DNA of 64,000 nucleotides. Origin: Tabrizicola_A sp965284335. GTDB taxonomy: Bacteria; Pseudomonadota; Alphaproteobacteria; Rhodobacterales; Rhodobacteraceae. The translations under genes were made by a program, and so were the position numbers. Under the pieces are notes generated by a model that made no database searches, was not told the origin of the DNA, and worked only from the letters and a program-made list of their open reading frames with translations. This document shows, piece by piece, positions 42,280 through 50,915 of this stretch; within the stretch, counting starts at the first letter, position 1, and every line of letters begins with the position of its first letter. The DNA is taken from NCBI RefSeq assembly GCF_965284335.1, contig NZ_OZ260076.1. One strand, written 5' to 3'.

Positions 42280-42308
42280 TGATTAGGGGGATGCGGCGGT
42301 GGGGTCAA
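42280..42308 (-). promoter_or_regulatory. Sigma-70 promoter of tRNA-Lys
   Basis: On the minus strand TTGACC (42308-42303), a 17-nt spacer and TAATCA (42285-42280) form a close match to a housekeeping promoter. The -10 box ends 13 nt before the mature tRNA 5-prime end. Confidence 0.75.
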
Positions 42309-42354
42309 GGGTAAAATGCGCAGATGACTGGCGAAATCCGGATGGGGGGCGTAT

Positions 42355-43206
42355 ATGGTCGGCATGGACCAGACGCGCGACCCTTCCGGCCTTGGCTTTC
42401 TTAAGATGCATGGGGCTGGCAATGATTTTGTGGTGATCGATTCACGCGGGCGCGCGGCGCCTGTCGTGACGCCTCGGCTGGCGCGTGCGCTGGGGGATCG
42501 CAACCGTGGGGTGGGGTTTGATCAGCTGGCCGAGATCCGCGATTCGGATGTGGCTGATTTTGAATTGGACTTTTGGAACAACGATGGCACCCGCGCCGGG
42601 GCCTGCGGCAATGCCACGCGCTGTGTGTCGGATTACATGATGCAGCAGATGGGCACTGATGCGGTGTCCTTGGTCACTTCGCGCGGGGGATTGTCGGCGG
42701 TCCGCTTGGCCGATGGGCGGGTGTCGGTGAACATGGGCGCGCCGCAGTTGGATTGGGCATCGGTGCCTTTGGCGCGCGAGATGGACACGCTGCATCTGCC
42801 CTTGCCCGGCGATCCGGTGGCGGTGGGCATGGGCAACCCGCATTGCGTGATCTTTGTGCCTGATGCCGAGGCGGTGGATGTGGCGGGTCTTGGCCCCGGC
42901 TATGAGCATGACCCACTTTACCCCCAGCGCACCAATGTGGAATTTGCCAGCCTGACCGGCCCTGACCGTTTGCGAATGCGGGTCTGGGAACGCGGTGCGG
43001 GCATTACGCTGGCCTGTGGCTCGGGCGCTTGTGCCACCGCTGTTGCGGCGCATCTGCGCGGGTTGACCGGGCGGCGCGTGACGCTGGATCTGGATGGCGG
43101 GGTTCTAGAGATTGACTGGCGCGAAGATGGGGTCTGGATGACCGGGCCTGTCGCCCATGTGTTCGACGGCTGGCTTTCGCCGGCGTTTTTGGCGGCCCAC
43201 GCATGA
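42355..43206 (+). CDS. dapF: Diaminopimelate epimerase
   Basis: DapF (283 residues) interconverts LL- and meso-diaminopimelate for lysine and peptidoglycan synthesis. The two catalytic cysteines are in GTRAGACGNATRC near residue 84 and LACGSGACATA near residue 224. The N-terminal FLKMHGAGNDFVVID is characteristic. A GGGGGG ribosome-binding stretch supports the ATG at 42355; ATG 42364 is an alternative. It overlaps mtaB by 4 bp. Confidence 0.96.
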   Translation: MVGMDQTRDPSGLGFLKMHGAGNDFVVIDSRGRAAPVVTPRLARALGDRNRGVGFDQLAEIRDSDVADFELDFWNNDGTRAGACGNATRCVSDYMMQQMGTDAVSLVTSRGGLSAVRLADGRVSVNMGAPQLDWASVPLAREMDTLHLPLPGDPVAVGMGNPHCVIFVPDAEAVDVAGLGPGYEHDPLYPQRTNVEFASLTGPDRLRMRVWERGAGITLACGSGACATAVAAHLRGLTGRRVTLDLDGGVLEIDWREDGVWMTGPVAHVFDGWLSPAFLAAHA

Positions 43207-44474
43207 GCCTGCCGAACTTTCGCCCGCCGGTGTTTTCCACCCTTGGCTGCCGCCTGAACGCCTATGAAACCGAGGCGATGAAGGAACTGGCCGAGGCGGC
43301 GGGGGTTGAAGGCGCGGTGGTCGTCAACACCTGCGCCGTCACTGCCGAGGCGGTGCGCAAAGCCAAGCAGGAGATCCGCCGTCTGGCGCGGGAAAACCCC
43401 GGCGCGCCGGTGATCGTGACGGGATGCGCGGCACAGACCGAACCCGAAACCTTTGCCGCCATGCCCGAGGTGACGAAGGTCATCGGCAACCATGAAAAGA
43501 TGCAGGCCGAGACGTGGAACGCGCTGCGGCCTGCGGATTTCATTGGGGCAACCGAAAAGGTGCAGGTCAATGACATCATGGCCGTGCGCGAAACCGCAGG
43601 CCATCTGATTGACGGCTTTGGCCGCCACCGCGCCTATGTGCAGGTGCAAAACGGCTGCGATCACCGCTGCACTTTTTGCATCATCCCTTATGGGCGCGGA
43701 AATTCGCGGTCGGTGCCTGCCGGGGTGGTGGTGGAGCAGATCAAGCGGCTGGTGGACAATGGCTTTGCCGAGGTGGTTCTGACGGGTGTGGACCTGACCT
43801 CATGGGGGGCCGATCTGCCGGGTGCACCGCGACTGGGGGATCTGGTGATGCGCATCTTGCGGCTGGTGCCGGACCTGCCCCGCCTGCGCATCAGCAGCAT
43901 CGACAGCATTGAGGCCGATGAGAACCTGATGCTGGCAATTGCCACCGAACCCCGCCTGATGCCGCATCTGCATCTGTCGTTGCAGGCGGGCGATGACATG
44001 ATCTTGAAACGGATGAAACGCCGCCATCTGCGCGACGATGCCATTCGATTTTGTGAAGATGCACGCCGGTTGCGCCCGGATATGATCTTTGGGGCGGATA
44101 TCATTGCGGGCTTTCCGACTGAAACCGAAGAGATGTTCGAAAACTCGCTGCGGCTGGTCACCGATTGCGATCTGACCTTTTTGCATGTGTTTCCCTATTC
44201 GGCCCGCAAAGGCACGCCCGCCGCCAAGATGCCGCGCGTGCCGGGGGATCAGATCAAATCGCGCGCGGCGCGGTTGCGGGCGGCGGGAGAGGCGGCGCTG
44301 GCGCGGCATTTGGCCAGCCAGCAGGGCGCGACCCACCGCATCCTGACCGAATCCCCAAGGATGGGCCGGACCGAGCAATTCACCGAAGTGAGCTTTACCA
44401 CAGACCAGCCCGAAGGCGCCTTGGTCAGCGCGCGCATCACCGGCAGCCTGCAAGGCAGGTTGCTGGCCGGTTAA
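43203..44474 (+). CDS. mtaB: tRNA (N6-threonylcarbamoyladenosine(37)-C2)-methylthiotransferase
   Basis: MtaB (423 residues) is a radical-SAM enzyme that adds a methylthio group to t6A37, giving ms2t6A in ANN-decoding tRNAs such as tRNA-Lys. The N-terminal MTTase domain has Cys residues in FSTLGCRLN, NTCAVTAEAV and GCAAQTEP for an auxiliary cluster. The radical-SAM motif CDHRCTFC lies near residue 154. A TRAM-like end is present. It overlaps both dapF (4 bp) and the opposite-strand tcuB (4 bp), and marks the left border of the catabolic island. Confidence 0.94.
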   Translation: MSLPNFRPPVFSTLGCRLNAYETEAMKELAEAAGVEGAVVVNTCAVTAEAVRKAKQEIRRLARENPGAPVIVTGCAAQTEPETFAAMPEVTKVIGNHEKMQAETWNALRPADFIGATEKVQVNDIMAVRETAGHLIDGFGRHRAYVQVQNGCDHRCTFCIIPYGRGNSRSVPAGVVVEQIKRLVDNGFAEVVLTGVDLTSWGADLPGAPRLGDLVMRILRLVPDLPRLRISSIDSIEADENLMLAIATEPRLMPHLHLSLQAGDDMILKRMKRRHLRDDAIRFCEDARRLRPDMIFGADIIAGFPTETEEMFENSLRLVTDCDLTFLHVFPYSARKGTPAAKMPRVPGDQIKSRAARLRAAGEAALARHLASQQGATHRILTESPRMGRTEQFTEVSFTTDQPEGALVSARITGSLQGRLLAG

Positions 44475-45571
44475 GCCTTTGGTGCGGCCTTTGTCTGGGC
44501 CTTTGTGTTGGCCTCGGCGATCAGCGCGGTCAGACGGAAAAAGCCGTGCACCATTTTCGAAAACGGCATCAGCAGGAACAGCGTCATCACGCAGGCAAGA
44601 TGCAGCGCCAAAAGCGGCCCGACCAGCCCCGTGCCGGTGGCAAGATAAAGCGCAAGCCCCGTGCTGGCCACCAGCCCCAAGAGCAGGATAAAGGCCATCT
44701 CGCCCCCCCAGACGCGCGCGGCCCCCAAGGCCGGATCGGCCTTGGTCTTAAGCCAGCCCAGACCGATGGCGCCGATGGTCATCATCACCCCCCCCGGAAC
44801 GCCCAAAAGCTTGGGCGGGGCCCACCACGGATAGGGCGCGGGCCAGTTCAGCCCGTAATGCATGACCGTTGCGGTGGAGGTCGAGGCAAAGCACAGCAAA
44901 AACCCATACATCATCAGCTGATGGTGGATGCGGCGGCGGTCAGAATAGCGATCGCCCTCTTCGAAATTGCAGCCCTGCCCTTGCCCCCCCGACAGGTTTT
45001 TCAGCCGCGCGGCATCGTGCAGCCCGGCCCAAACCGCCGCCATCCGCAAGGGGCCTGCGCCCACCTCACGCCAATAGCTGCGCAAACCAAAGCCGATCAG
45101 CGCAAGCGGGGTGACAAAGGCCGGAACGAAGAGCGCCACCATCGTGTTATGGGCCAGATAGGCGTAAAACCCATCGCCCGCATCGGGTTTCAACGCGGCG
45201 AGCGCCCAGAAGAACCCCGCCAAAAGCGCAATCAGCAGCCCCGCCATGGCGACACCTTGGGCGTGGAACAGCCGCGCCACGGCTTGTGGCTGAATCAACC
45301 GCTCCCAGCTTGCAACCCGCACCTCGGCCAAGGCGGCGGGCAGGTTTAGCGCAAACTCATGCGGTTCGGTGTATTGGCAGGAATAATAGCAGCCCCGGCA
45401 GTTGTGGCACAGGTTGGCCAGATGGGTGATATCCCCATCGGCAAAGGCCTTTTGGCGCGTCATAGCCGGAAAGACCGAACAAAACCCCTCGCAATAGCGG
45501 CAGGCGTTGCAGATTTCGATCTGGCGGCGGGCCTCTTGGATCTGGTCCAGTTGCAGAAGATCAAGCGACAT
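44471..45571 (-). CDS. tcuB: Tricarballylate utilization protein TcuB (membrane Fe-S/haem electron carrier)
   Basis: TcuB (366 residues) is thought to reoxidise the flavin of TcuA and pass electrons to the membrane. The N-terminal part has two 4Fe-4S-type motifs, CNACRYCEGFCSVFP and CHNCRGCYYSCQYTEPHE. The C-terminal half has several transmembrane helices with His residues (around HHQLM, HYGLN, HLACV) that could ligate haem b. I used the ATG at 45571; the longer open frame overlaps tcuA. It is the last gene of the GntR-tcuA-tcuB operon. Confidence 0.9.
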   Translation of the reverse strand: MSLDLLQLDQIQEARRQIEICNACRYCEGFCSVFPAMTRQKAFADGDITHLANLCHNCRGCYYSCQYTEPHEFALNLPAALAEVRVASWERLIQPQAVARLFHAQGVAMAGLLIALLAGFFWALAALKPDAGDGFYAYLAHNTMVALFVPAFVTPLALIGFGLRSYWREVGAGPLRMAAVWAGLHDAARLKNLSGGQGQGCNFEEGDRYSDRRRIHHQLMMYGFLLCFASTSTATVMHYGLNWPAPYPWWAPPKLLGVPGGVMMTIGAIGLGWLKTKADPALGAARVWGGEMAFILLLGLVASTGLALYLATGTGLVGPLLALHLACVMTLFLLMPFSKMVHGFFRLTALIAEANTKAQTKAAPKA

Positions 45572-46967
45572 GGGCGGCGGCCTCCTTGCCGGCGATGCGT
45601 CCGAAAACGGTTCCAATGGTCATGCCAAACCCGGCCAGATAGCCCTGCCCCAAGATTGACCCGGCCATGATCTCTCCGGCGGCCCAGAGGTTGCGGATCG
45701 GGCCGGTGGCGCTGTGGACCTGCGCGCGGGCATCCACCTTGAGGCCCAGATAGGTAAAGGTCACGCCGGGGCGCAGCTGATAGCCGTAAAATGGCGCGGT
45801 ATCGATGGGCCGCGCCCAGTTGGTTTTGGGGATGTTCAGCCCCTTGGTGCGCAGACCGTCCAATTCGGTGGGGTGAAAGGTACCGGGCTGACAGGCGGCG
45901 TTGAACGCATCGACCGTGCGGCGCAGCGCTGCCGGGTTCAGCCCCATTTGCTGTGCCAAACCTTCGATGCTGTCGGCCTTTACCGGGGGAAACACCGACG
46001 GCATGAAGAGATCAATCGATTTGGCATCAATGATGGAATAGCCCACCTGATCGGGCTGGGCCGCCACCAGCCGCCCCCAGATCGCATAGCGTTTGGGCCA
46101 GACATCTTCGCCCTCGTCATAAAACCGCTCGCCGTCGCGATTCACCACGATGGAAAACGGCACGCAATCGAGCCGGGTGACGATGCCGCCGTCAAACTGC
46201 GGCGCGCGCCCGTCGATGGCCACGGCGTGGCATTGGGTGGGATCACCCACGCTGTCGGCCCCCTGATCCAGCATGTCGCGCAAGACAACGCCCCGGTTAT
46301 AGGGCGTGCCGCGGATCAAAAAATTCCGTGCGGCGGGGCCCCATGCGCGGGCGAGCCAATCCAGATCGGCCTGAAACCCGCCCGAGGCCAGCACATAGGC
46401 CCGCGCCCTGACGGTTTGATCCACACCCGCGATGCGGAGATTCAGATGGGTGATGCGGTCTTCCTCGCGGTGCACATGCGTCACCTCGGCCTCATAGGCG
46501 ATCTGGACGCCCAGATCGGCGGCGGTGTTGTAATAGGCATTCACCAGCGCCTTGCCGCCGCCCAAAAAGAACGCATTCGTCCGGCTGAGCGACAATGTCC
46601 CCGACAAAGACGGCTGGAACCGCACGCCATGCGCCTCCATCCATGGCAGACATTCCTCTGAGGCGCGGATGACCATGCGCGCCAGTGCCTCATCGGTTTT
46701 GCCCTTGGTCACCAGCATCAGGTCGTCAAAATACTCATCCTCGCCATAGCTGCCGGTCAGCACCGACAAAGGCCCGTGATGCATGCAGCGAAAATTGCGG
46801 GTGTGGCGGGAATTGCCGCCGCGATAGGTGAAGGGCGCGCTTTCCAAGATCACGACCGATGCCCCGGCCTCGGCCGCCGTGATGGCCGCACAAAGTGCGG
46901 CATTGCCGCCGCCCACAATGGCCAGATCAAACACCTCGGGCCAATCGCGTTGCAGTTGGGCGGTCAT
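45561..46967 (-). CDS. tcuA: FAD-dependent tricarballylate dehydrogenase TcuA
   Basis: TcuA (468 residues) oxidises tricarballylate to cis-aconitate, which enters the TCA cycle. It is a fumarate-reductase-type flavoprotein: FAD motif LAIVGGGNAALCAAITAAEAG near residue 15, YRGGNSRHTRNFRC near residue 48, and the C-terminal AAGEIMAGSILGQGYLAGFG that binds FAD. The overlap with tcuB is 11 bp and with the GntR gene 4 bp. A related tricarboxylate substrate is possible. The MFS transporter tcuC of Salmonella is absent, and an AbrB-type gene is divergent instead. Confidence 0.9.
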   Translation of the reverse strand: MTAQLQRDWPEVFDLAIVGGGNAALCAAITAAEAGASVVILESAPFTYRGGNSRHTRNFRCMHHGPLSVLTGSYGEDEYFDDLMLVTKGKTDEALARMVIRASEECLPWMEAHGVRFQPSLSGTLSLSRTNAFFLGGGKALVNAYYNTAADLGVQIAYEAEVTHVHREEDRITHLNLRIAGVDQTVRARAYVLASGGFQADLDWLARAWGPAARNFLIRGTPYNRGVVLRDMLDQGADSVGDPTQCHAVAIDGRAPQFDGGIVTRLDCVPFSIVVNRDGERFYDEGEDVWPKRYAIWGRLVAAQPDQVGYSIIDAKSIDLFMPSVFPPVKADSIEGLAQQMGLNPAALRRTVDAFNAACQPGTFHPTELDGLRTKGLNIPKTNWARPIDTAPFYGYQLRPGVTFTYLGLKVDARAQVHSATGPIRNLWAAGEIMAGSILGQGYLAGFGMTIGTVFGRIAGKEAAAHVA

Positions 46968-47632
46968 GGGCTGTCCTCCACGGGAATTTCACGGTGGCGC
47001 ATGGCGCGGATGCGAAGGGAAAGGGCGGCCTCAATATGAGCGCGCATCGCCCGTTCGGCGGCATCGGCATCGCGCGCTTCAAGGGCGGCCAGCACTTGGG
47101 CATGTTCTGCCACCGCCGCACCTGCGCGGCTGGGATCGGCCAAGGTCGTGGGGCCAAGGATCATCAGGGTCTTTTGCAGCGCGCTCATCGCCTTGATCAA
47201 AAACCGGTTCTTGGCGGCATCCAACAAGGTGCGGTGAAACTGGCGGTTCAGTTCTTGGGCCTGAAGCCCGACCGGAGCATTGGCCAGATCGGCGTTGAGC
47301 GCGGCCAGTTCGGCCAGTTCCACCGCCGATGCCGCCTGCGCGGCAAGGCGGGCGGCGGTGCCCTCCAGCACGGCGCGCATTTCGTAAAGCTCGATCACCT
47401 CGGCATAATCAAGGCTGCGGATGGTGGCACCCAAGCGGGGCAGATGGGTGACCAGACCATCGGCCTCGAGCTGGCGAATGGCCTCGCGCACCGGGGTGCG
47501 GCTGATGCCCAGCCTGTCGGCCAGATCGGTTTCCCGCAGCCGCGCGCCGGGGGCCAAGGCCCCGCTGCGGATTTCGGCCAAAAGCCTGCGATAGGCGCTT
47601 TGGCCGGTGGAAAGTTCGACATCATCTGACAT
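46964..47632 (-). CDS. GntR family (FCD) regulator of the tcu operon
   Basis: This 222-residue regulator has an N-terminal winged helix-turn-helix (YRRLLAEIRSGALAPGARL, ADRLGISRTPVREAIRQLEADGL) and a C-terminal FCD ligand-binding domain whose His/Asp residues (LYEMRAVLEGTAARLAA, NRQFHRTLLDA) usually hold a metal and sense an organic acid. Its position suggests a tricarballylate-type repressor, although Salmonella TcuR is of the LysR type. I chose the ATG at 47632; the in-frame upstream stretch crosses the operator. Confidence 0.85.
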   Translation of the reverse strand: MSDDVELSTGQSAYRRLLAEIRSGALAPGARLRETDLADRLGISRTPVREAIRQLEADGLVTHLPRLGATIRSLDYAEVIELYEMRAVLEGTAARLAAQAASAVELAELAALNADLANAPVGLQAQELNRQFHRTLLDAAKNRFLIKAMSALQKTLMILGPTTLADPSRAGAAVAEHAQVLAALEARDADAAERAMRAHIEAALSLRIRAMRHREIPVEDSP

Positions 47633-47662
47633 GAGATATGTGACCTTGCATCTTGCATCCTG

Positions 47663-47682
47663 ATGTATACGCTTGGATACAT
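47663..47682. promoter_or_regulatory. Candidate GntR operator between tcu operon and AbrB-type gene
   Basis: ATGTAT (47663-47668) and ATACAT (47677-47682) form a perfect 6-bp inverted repeat with an 8-bp spacer, in the 71-bp gap between divergent starts. FCD-type GntR proteins bind such short palindromes. Its position would let the adjacent GntR protein control both directions. Confidence 0.6.
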
Positions 47683-47703
47683 GAACAGGCAAGGAGCCGC
47701 TTC

Positions 47704-48765
47704 ATGTCCGCCCTGACCACCAAACGCGCGGGAACATTGGCTTTGGCATTGGCCGGGGCGCTGGTCTTTCAGGCCTTGGGCATGCCTTTGCCGTTTCTGT
47801 TCGGCCCCATGGTGCTGTGCCTGATCGCAGCACTCGCAGGCGCGCCCTTGCGCGGCATGGGGGTGGTGTCGACGGCGGCGCGCACCATCTTGGGCGTGGC
47901 GGTGGGCGCATCAATCACCCCCGATGTGCTGGCACGCCTGCCACAGATGGCGGGCAGCGTGGCGCTGGTGCCGCTTTATGTCCTTGCCATTGGGGCCATT
48001 GGCTATCCGTTTTTCCGCCGGATGGGATTTGATCCGCCCACCGCGTGGTATGGGGCGATGCCGGGCGGTTTGGCCGATATGCTGGCCTTTGGCCAAGAGG
48101 CCGGGGCCGATCTGCGGGCCTTGTCGTTGATTCAGGCCACGCGCGTCTTGGTGATCGTCATCGCCGCGCCGCTGATCCTGACCGGGCTTTACGGGGCGAC
48201 GCTTGATCAGCCGATCGGCGCGCCGATGATCGAGTTGCCTTTGGGGGAATTGGCGCTGATGGCCGCTGCGGCGCTGATCGGCTGGAAGCTGGCCGAGCGT
48301 GTGGGGCTGTTTGGCGCGTCGATCTTGGGGCCGATGATCCTGACGGCGGCGCTGTCTTTGGGTGATTTCATTCACAGCCGCCCCCCGACCGAAGCGATCC
48401 TTGTGGCGCAGCTGTTCATCGGGCTGTCGGTGGGGGTGCAATATGTTGGCGTCACCTTGCGAGAGCTGCGCGTCTTTGTGCTGTCGGGGTTGGCCTTTGT
48501 GGGGGTGCTGGCCGTTCTGGCCACGATCTTTACCGAGATCGTCACCCTGACCGGGCTGGCAGAGCCTGCCGAGGGGTTTTTGGCCTTTGCGCCGGGCGGG
48601 CAGGCGGAAATGGCTGTGCTGGCCTTGGTCGCGGGGGCCGATGCGGGTTTTGTGATTTTGCATCATATGGTGCGGATCATCGTGGTCATCTTGGGCGCGC
48701 CGATTGCGGCGCGCTTGGCGGGCGTTAGGTCGGGCGGGGCCGACAGGACGCGCAGGCGCGAGTGA
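47704..48765 (+). CDS. AbrB family membrane protein (PF05145 type)
   Basis: This 353-residue polytopic membrane protein contains two similar halves, each with a GPMxxC/GPMIL-type motif (LFGPMVLCLIAAL near 35; SILGPMILTAAL near 210), plus WYGAMPGGLADML in the middle and FAPGGQAEMAVLAL near the end, all usual for this family. Formerly named ammonia monooxygenase-like, such proteins are thought to be transporters or regulators; their substrate is unknown. It is divergent from the tcu operon and may take the place of a tricarballylate carrier. It ends exactly next to the opposing TauE stop codon. Confidence 0.85.
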   Translation: MSALTTKRAGTLALALAGALVFQALGMPLPFLFGPMVLCLIAALAGAPLRGMGVVSTAARTILGVAVGASITPDVLARLPQMAGSVALVPLYVLAIGAIGYPFFRRMGFDPPTAWYGAMPGGLADMLAFGQEAGADLRALSLIQATRVLVIVIAAPLILTGLYGATLDQPIGAPMIELPLGELALMAAAALIGWKLAERVGLFGASILGPMILTAALSLGDFIHSRPPTEAILVAQLFIGLSVGVQYVGVTLRELRVFVLSGLAFVGVLAVLATIFTEIVTLTGLAEPAEGFLAFAPGGQAEMAVLALVAGADAGFVILHHMVRIIVVILGAPIAARLAGVRSGGADRTRRRE

Positions 48766-49533
48766 TCAGCCCGTCACCCCGCCCATCAGCATCGACAGCC
48801 CGCCCAGCACGATGATGCCTTCGATCAAGGCGGTGTGCAGCCGAATGCTGGTGCGCCGCACCACCCAAGCCGCGCAAGCCGTGCCGGGGATCGTGCAGAC
48901 CCCCAAGACCAGCGCCAAGATGAAATGCTGCAAGCTCAGCGCATCGAGCGCGCCAAAGACCAAGGCTTTGAACAGATTGACCGCCACCGAAATCGCCGCA
49001 TCCGTCGCCAAAAGGGCCGGACCCGCAAAGCCGATGCCCATCAGCAAGGGCACAATCAGCATCCCCGCCCCCACGATCAGCGAGGACAAAAAGCCAAAGG
49101 TCGCCCCCACCCCATACACCGCCACGGGCGAGGGGGTGATCTTGGCCTTTTCCAACCAGCGGCGCAGCGGCACCGACAAGATCAGCACCGCCCCCAAAAT
49201 CGCCTGAATCATCGCCGAATCCAGCCGCACATAAAGTTGCGCCCCAAGAAAGGCCATCGGCAGGGCCACGGCGGTGATTTTCACAATGGTCCGCAGGTCC
49301 ATCGCATGGCGGTAAAACCAGACGCGGCTGGCATTGTTGATCAGCATCAAGACCGAGATCATCGGGATCAAGGCCTGAGGCCCGACAATGGGCGCGATGA
49401 ACAAGGTGATCAGGAGCCCCGCGCCATAGCCCGAAAGCCCCCCCAAAAGCCCGGCGACAAAGCACACCACCATGCCCGCCAGCGCAATCAGCGGCGTGAT
49501 CTCACCCGATAAAAGCTGGGCTTCGGTCAGCAC
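48766..49533 (-). CDS. TauE/SafE family membrane permease in the PrpD operon
   Basis: This 255-residue polytopic protein is distantly related to the TauE copy at 8897. It has LAGMVVCFVAGLLGGLSGYGAGLL at the N-terminus, GVGATFGFLSSLIVGAGMLIVPLL in the second repeat, and about eight hydrophobic segments. Family members are proposed to export sulfite, sulfoacetate or small organic acids. The GTG start at 49533 overlaps the preceding PrpD gene by 7 bp, so it is the last gene of the GntR-prpD-prpD-tauE operon. Export of sulfite from substrate breakdown would fit the rhodanese gene but is inference. Confidence 0.82.
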   Translation of the reverse strand: MLTEAQLLSGEITPLIALAGMVVCFVAGLLGGLSGYGAGLLITLFIAPIVGPQALIPMISVLMLINNASRVWFYRHAMDLRTIVKITAVALPMAFLGAQLYVRLDSAMIQAILGAVLILSVPLRRWLEKAKITPSPVAVYGVGATFGFLSSLIVGAGMLIVPLLMGIGFAGPALLATDAAISVAVNLFKALVFGALDALSLQHFILALVLGVCTIPGTACAAWVVRRTSIRLHTALIEGIIVLGGLSMLMGGVTG

Positions 49534-50894
49534 AGCGCAAGCTTGGTCATATCAACGCGGCCACGGCCAGCCATCAGATCATCGGACCATGCGGCCAAGA
49601 CATCGGCTTGAGCCGGATCGCGCCCGCCAAAGGCCAGATTGGCGCGGGCCTTGGTCAAAATCTCCGCCCGGCTGAGCGGCGCACGCGCCCCGCCGCGCAT
49701 GCAGGGCGCAAAGGAGTCCACCACGCTGCCATCGGACAGTTCGGCGCGGATGTGGCCGGTGTAATTCGACGGGTATTCATTGTCGGGATCAATGCGGAAG
49801 CTGACCTTCGCCGCCAGCGCCAGCGCGCGCGGGTCACGCACCGCCGTTTCGGTAAACTGCGCCAGCCCCGCATCGCCCCAGATCCAGCCCGCCGCCACGC
49901 AGAACGGGCCGCTGAATTTGGCGGCATAAGGCGTGGGCGGGGTTTGCTTCAACTCTAGCGGTGCCCAAAGCCGATGCACCGTGCCCTCGCCCACATCGCA
50001 GGTGATGCGCACCACCTGTTCGGGTGCGATGCCGCGGTTGCGCAGGTCAATGGCGCAATCGATATAGGGTTGGGTCATGGTGCCACAGGCAAAGGGTTTG
50101 AACGCCAAGCGCGCGGATTCCCAGCGCGTGCCCAAATCCTCGACCAAGGGCGCAAACTCGGTGGCGCGGGGCGAGGAAAAGCCGTGGAAAAAGCCATGCG
50201 CGCCTTCGAACACCGTCGAGGGCCCGGTGAACCCGGCCGCCCCCATGGCCGCAGCACGCAAGCCAGATTGCGCCGCCCAACCCGGATGCAGCCGTTTGGT
50301 CGAAGAGCCATCGGCCAGATACTCGATGATCCCCGAGGCCATTGACCCCGCAACGCCCAAGGAATTGCGAATGCCCATTCGGTCAAGCCGCAGCGCCGCC
50401 GCCACCCCTGCCGCCGCCGACATCGCCCCCAAAACCGCCGTGGGGTGGAAACCGGCCTTATGCACCGCCTTGTCGGCCACCAGACCAAGGCGGCACATCA
50501 CCTCGATGCCCACCACAATGCCGCGCGCAACATCGGCGGCGGCCAGATCATAGCGTTCGGCGGCGGCCAGAAGCGCGGGCACGATGACCACGCCCGAATG
50601 CACGGGGCAGCCTTCAAAGGTGTTGTCGTAATCCTCGCCATGGCCGCAGGTGCCGTTGATCACCGCCGCCGCCTCGGGCGCGCGGCCTTCGGGCAGGCCC
50701 CAGACCGTTGCCGTGCCCGGATCAGCAAAGGCGGTGCGCACCGCGCGGCCATAGTCGGTCTCCAAAGCGGCCACGGTCAGGCCCACGGTGTCCAAAATGG
50801 TATCGGCGCAGCCATCAATCGCCGCCTGTGGCACCGAGGCCGGGTCATAGGCCAAGATCCAATCGGCAAGGCGTTCGGAAATCGTATCGGTCAT
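49527..50894 (-). CDS. MmgE/PrpD family protein 1
   Basis: This 455-residue protein shares the fold of 2-methylcitrate dehydratase PrpD, cis-aconitate decarboxylase and iminodisuccinate epimerase. Characteristic blocks are INGTCGHGEDYDNTFEGCPVH near residue 80, AGFHPTAVLGA near 145, and SMASGIIEYLADGSSTKRLHP near 184. The motif KRLHPGWAAQSGL is almost identical in the next gene, so the two are tandem paralogues. It lacks the long C-terminal features of true PrpD, so the reaction (dehydration, decarboxylation or epimerisation of a polycarboxylate) cannot be assigned. Confidence 0.87.
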   Translation of the reverse strand: MTDTISERLADWILAYDPASVPQAAIDGCADTILDTVGLTVAALETDYGRAVRTAFADPGTATVWGLPEGRAPEAAAVINGTCGHGEDYDNTFEGCPVHSGVVIVPALLAAAERYDLAAADVARGIVVGIEVMCRLGLVADKAVHKAGFHPTAVLGAMSAAAGVAAALRLDRMGIRNSLGVAGSMASGIIEYLADGSSTKRLHPGWAAQSGLRAAAMGAAGFTGPSTVFEGAHGFFHGFSSPRATEFAPLVEDLGTRWESARLAFKPFACGTMTQPYIDCAIDLRNRGIAPEQVVRITCDVGEGTVHRLWAPLELKQTPPTPYAAKFSGPFCVAAGWIWGDAGLAQFTETAVRDPRALALAAKVSFRIDPDNEYPSNYTGHIRAELSDGSVVDSFAPCMRGGARAPLSRAEILTKARANLAFGGRDPAQADVLAAWSDDLMAGRGRVDMTKLALC

Positions 50895-50915
50895 GGGCTG
50901 TCTCCGAAGGGTCTG

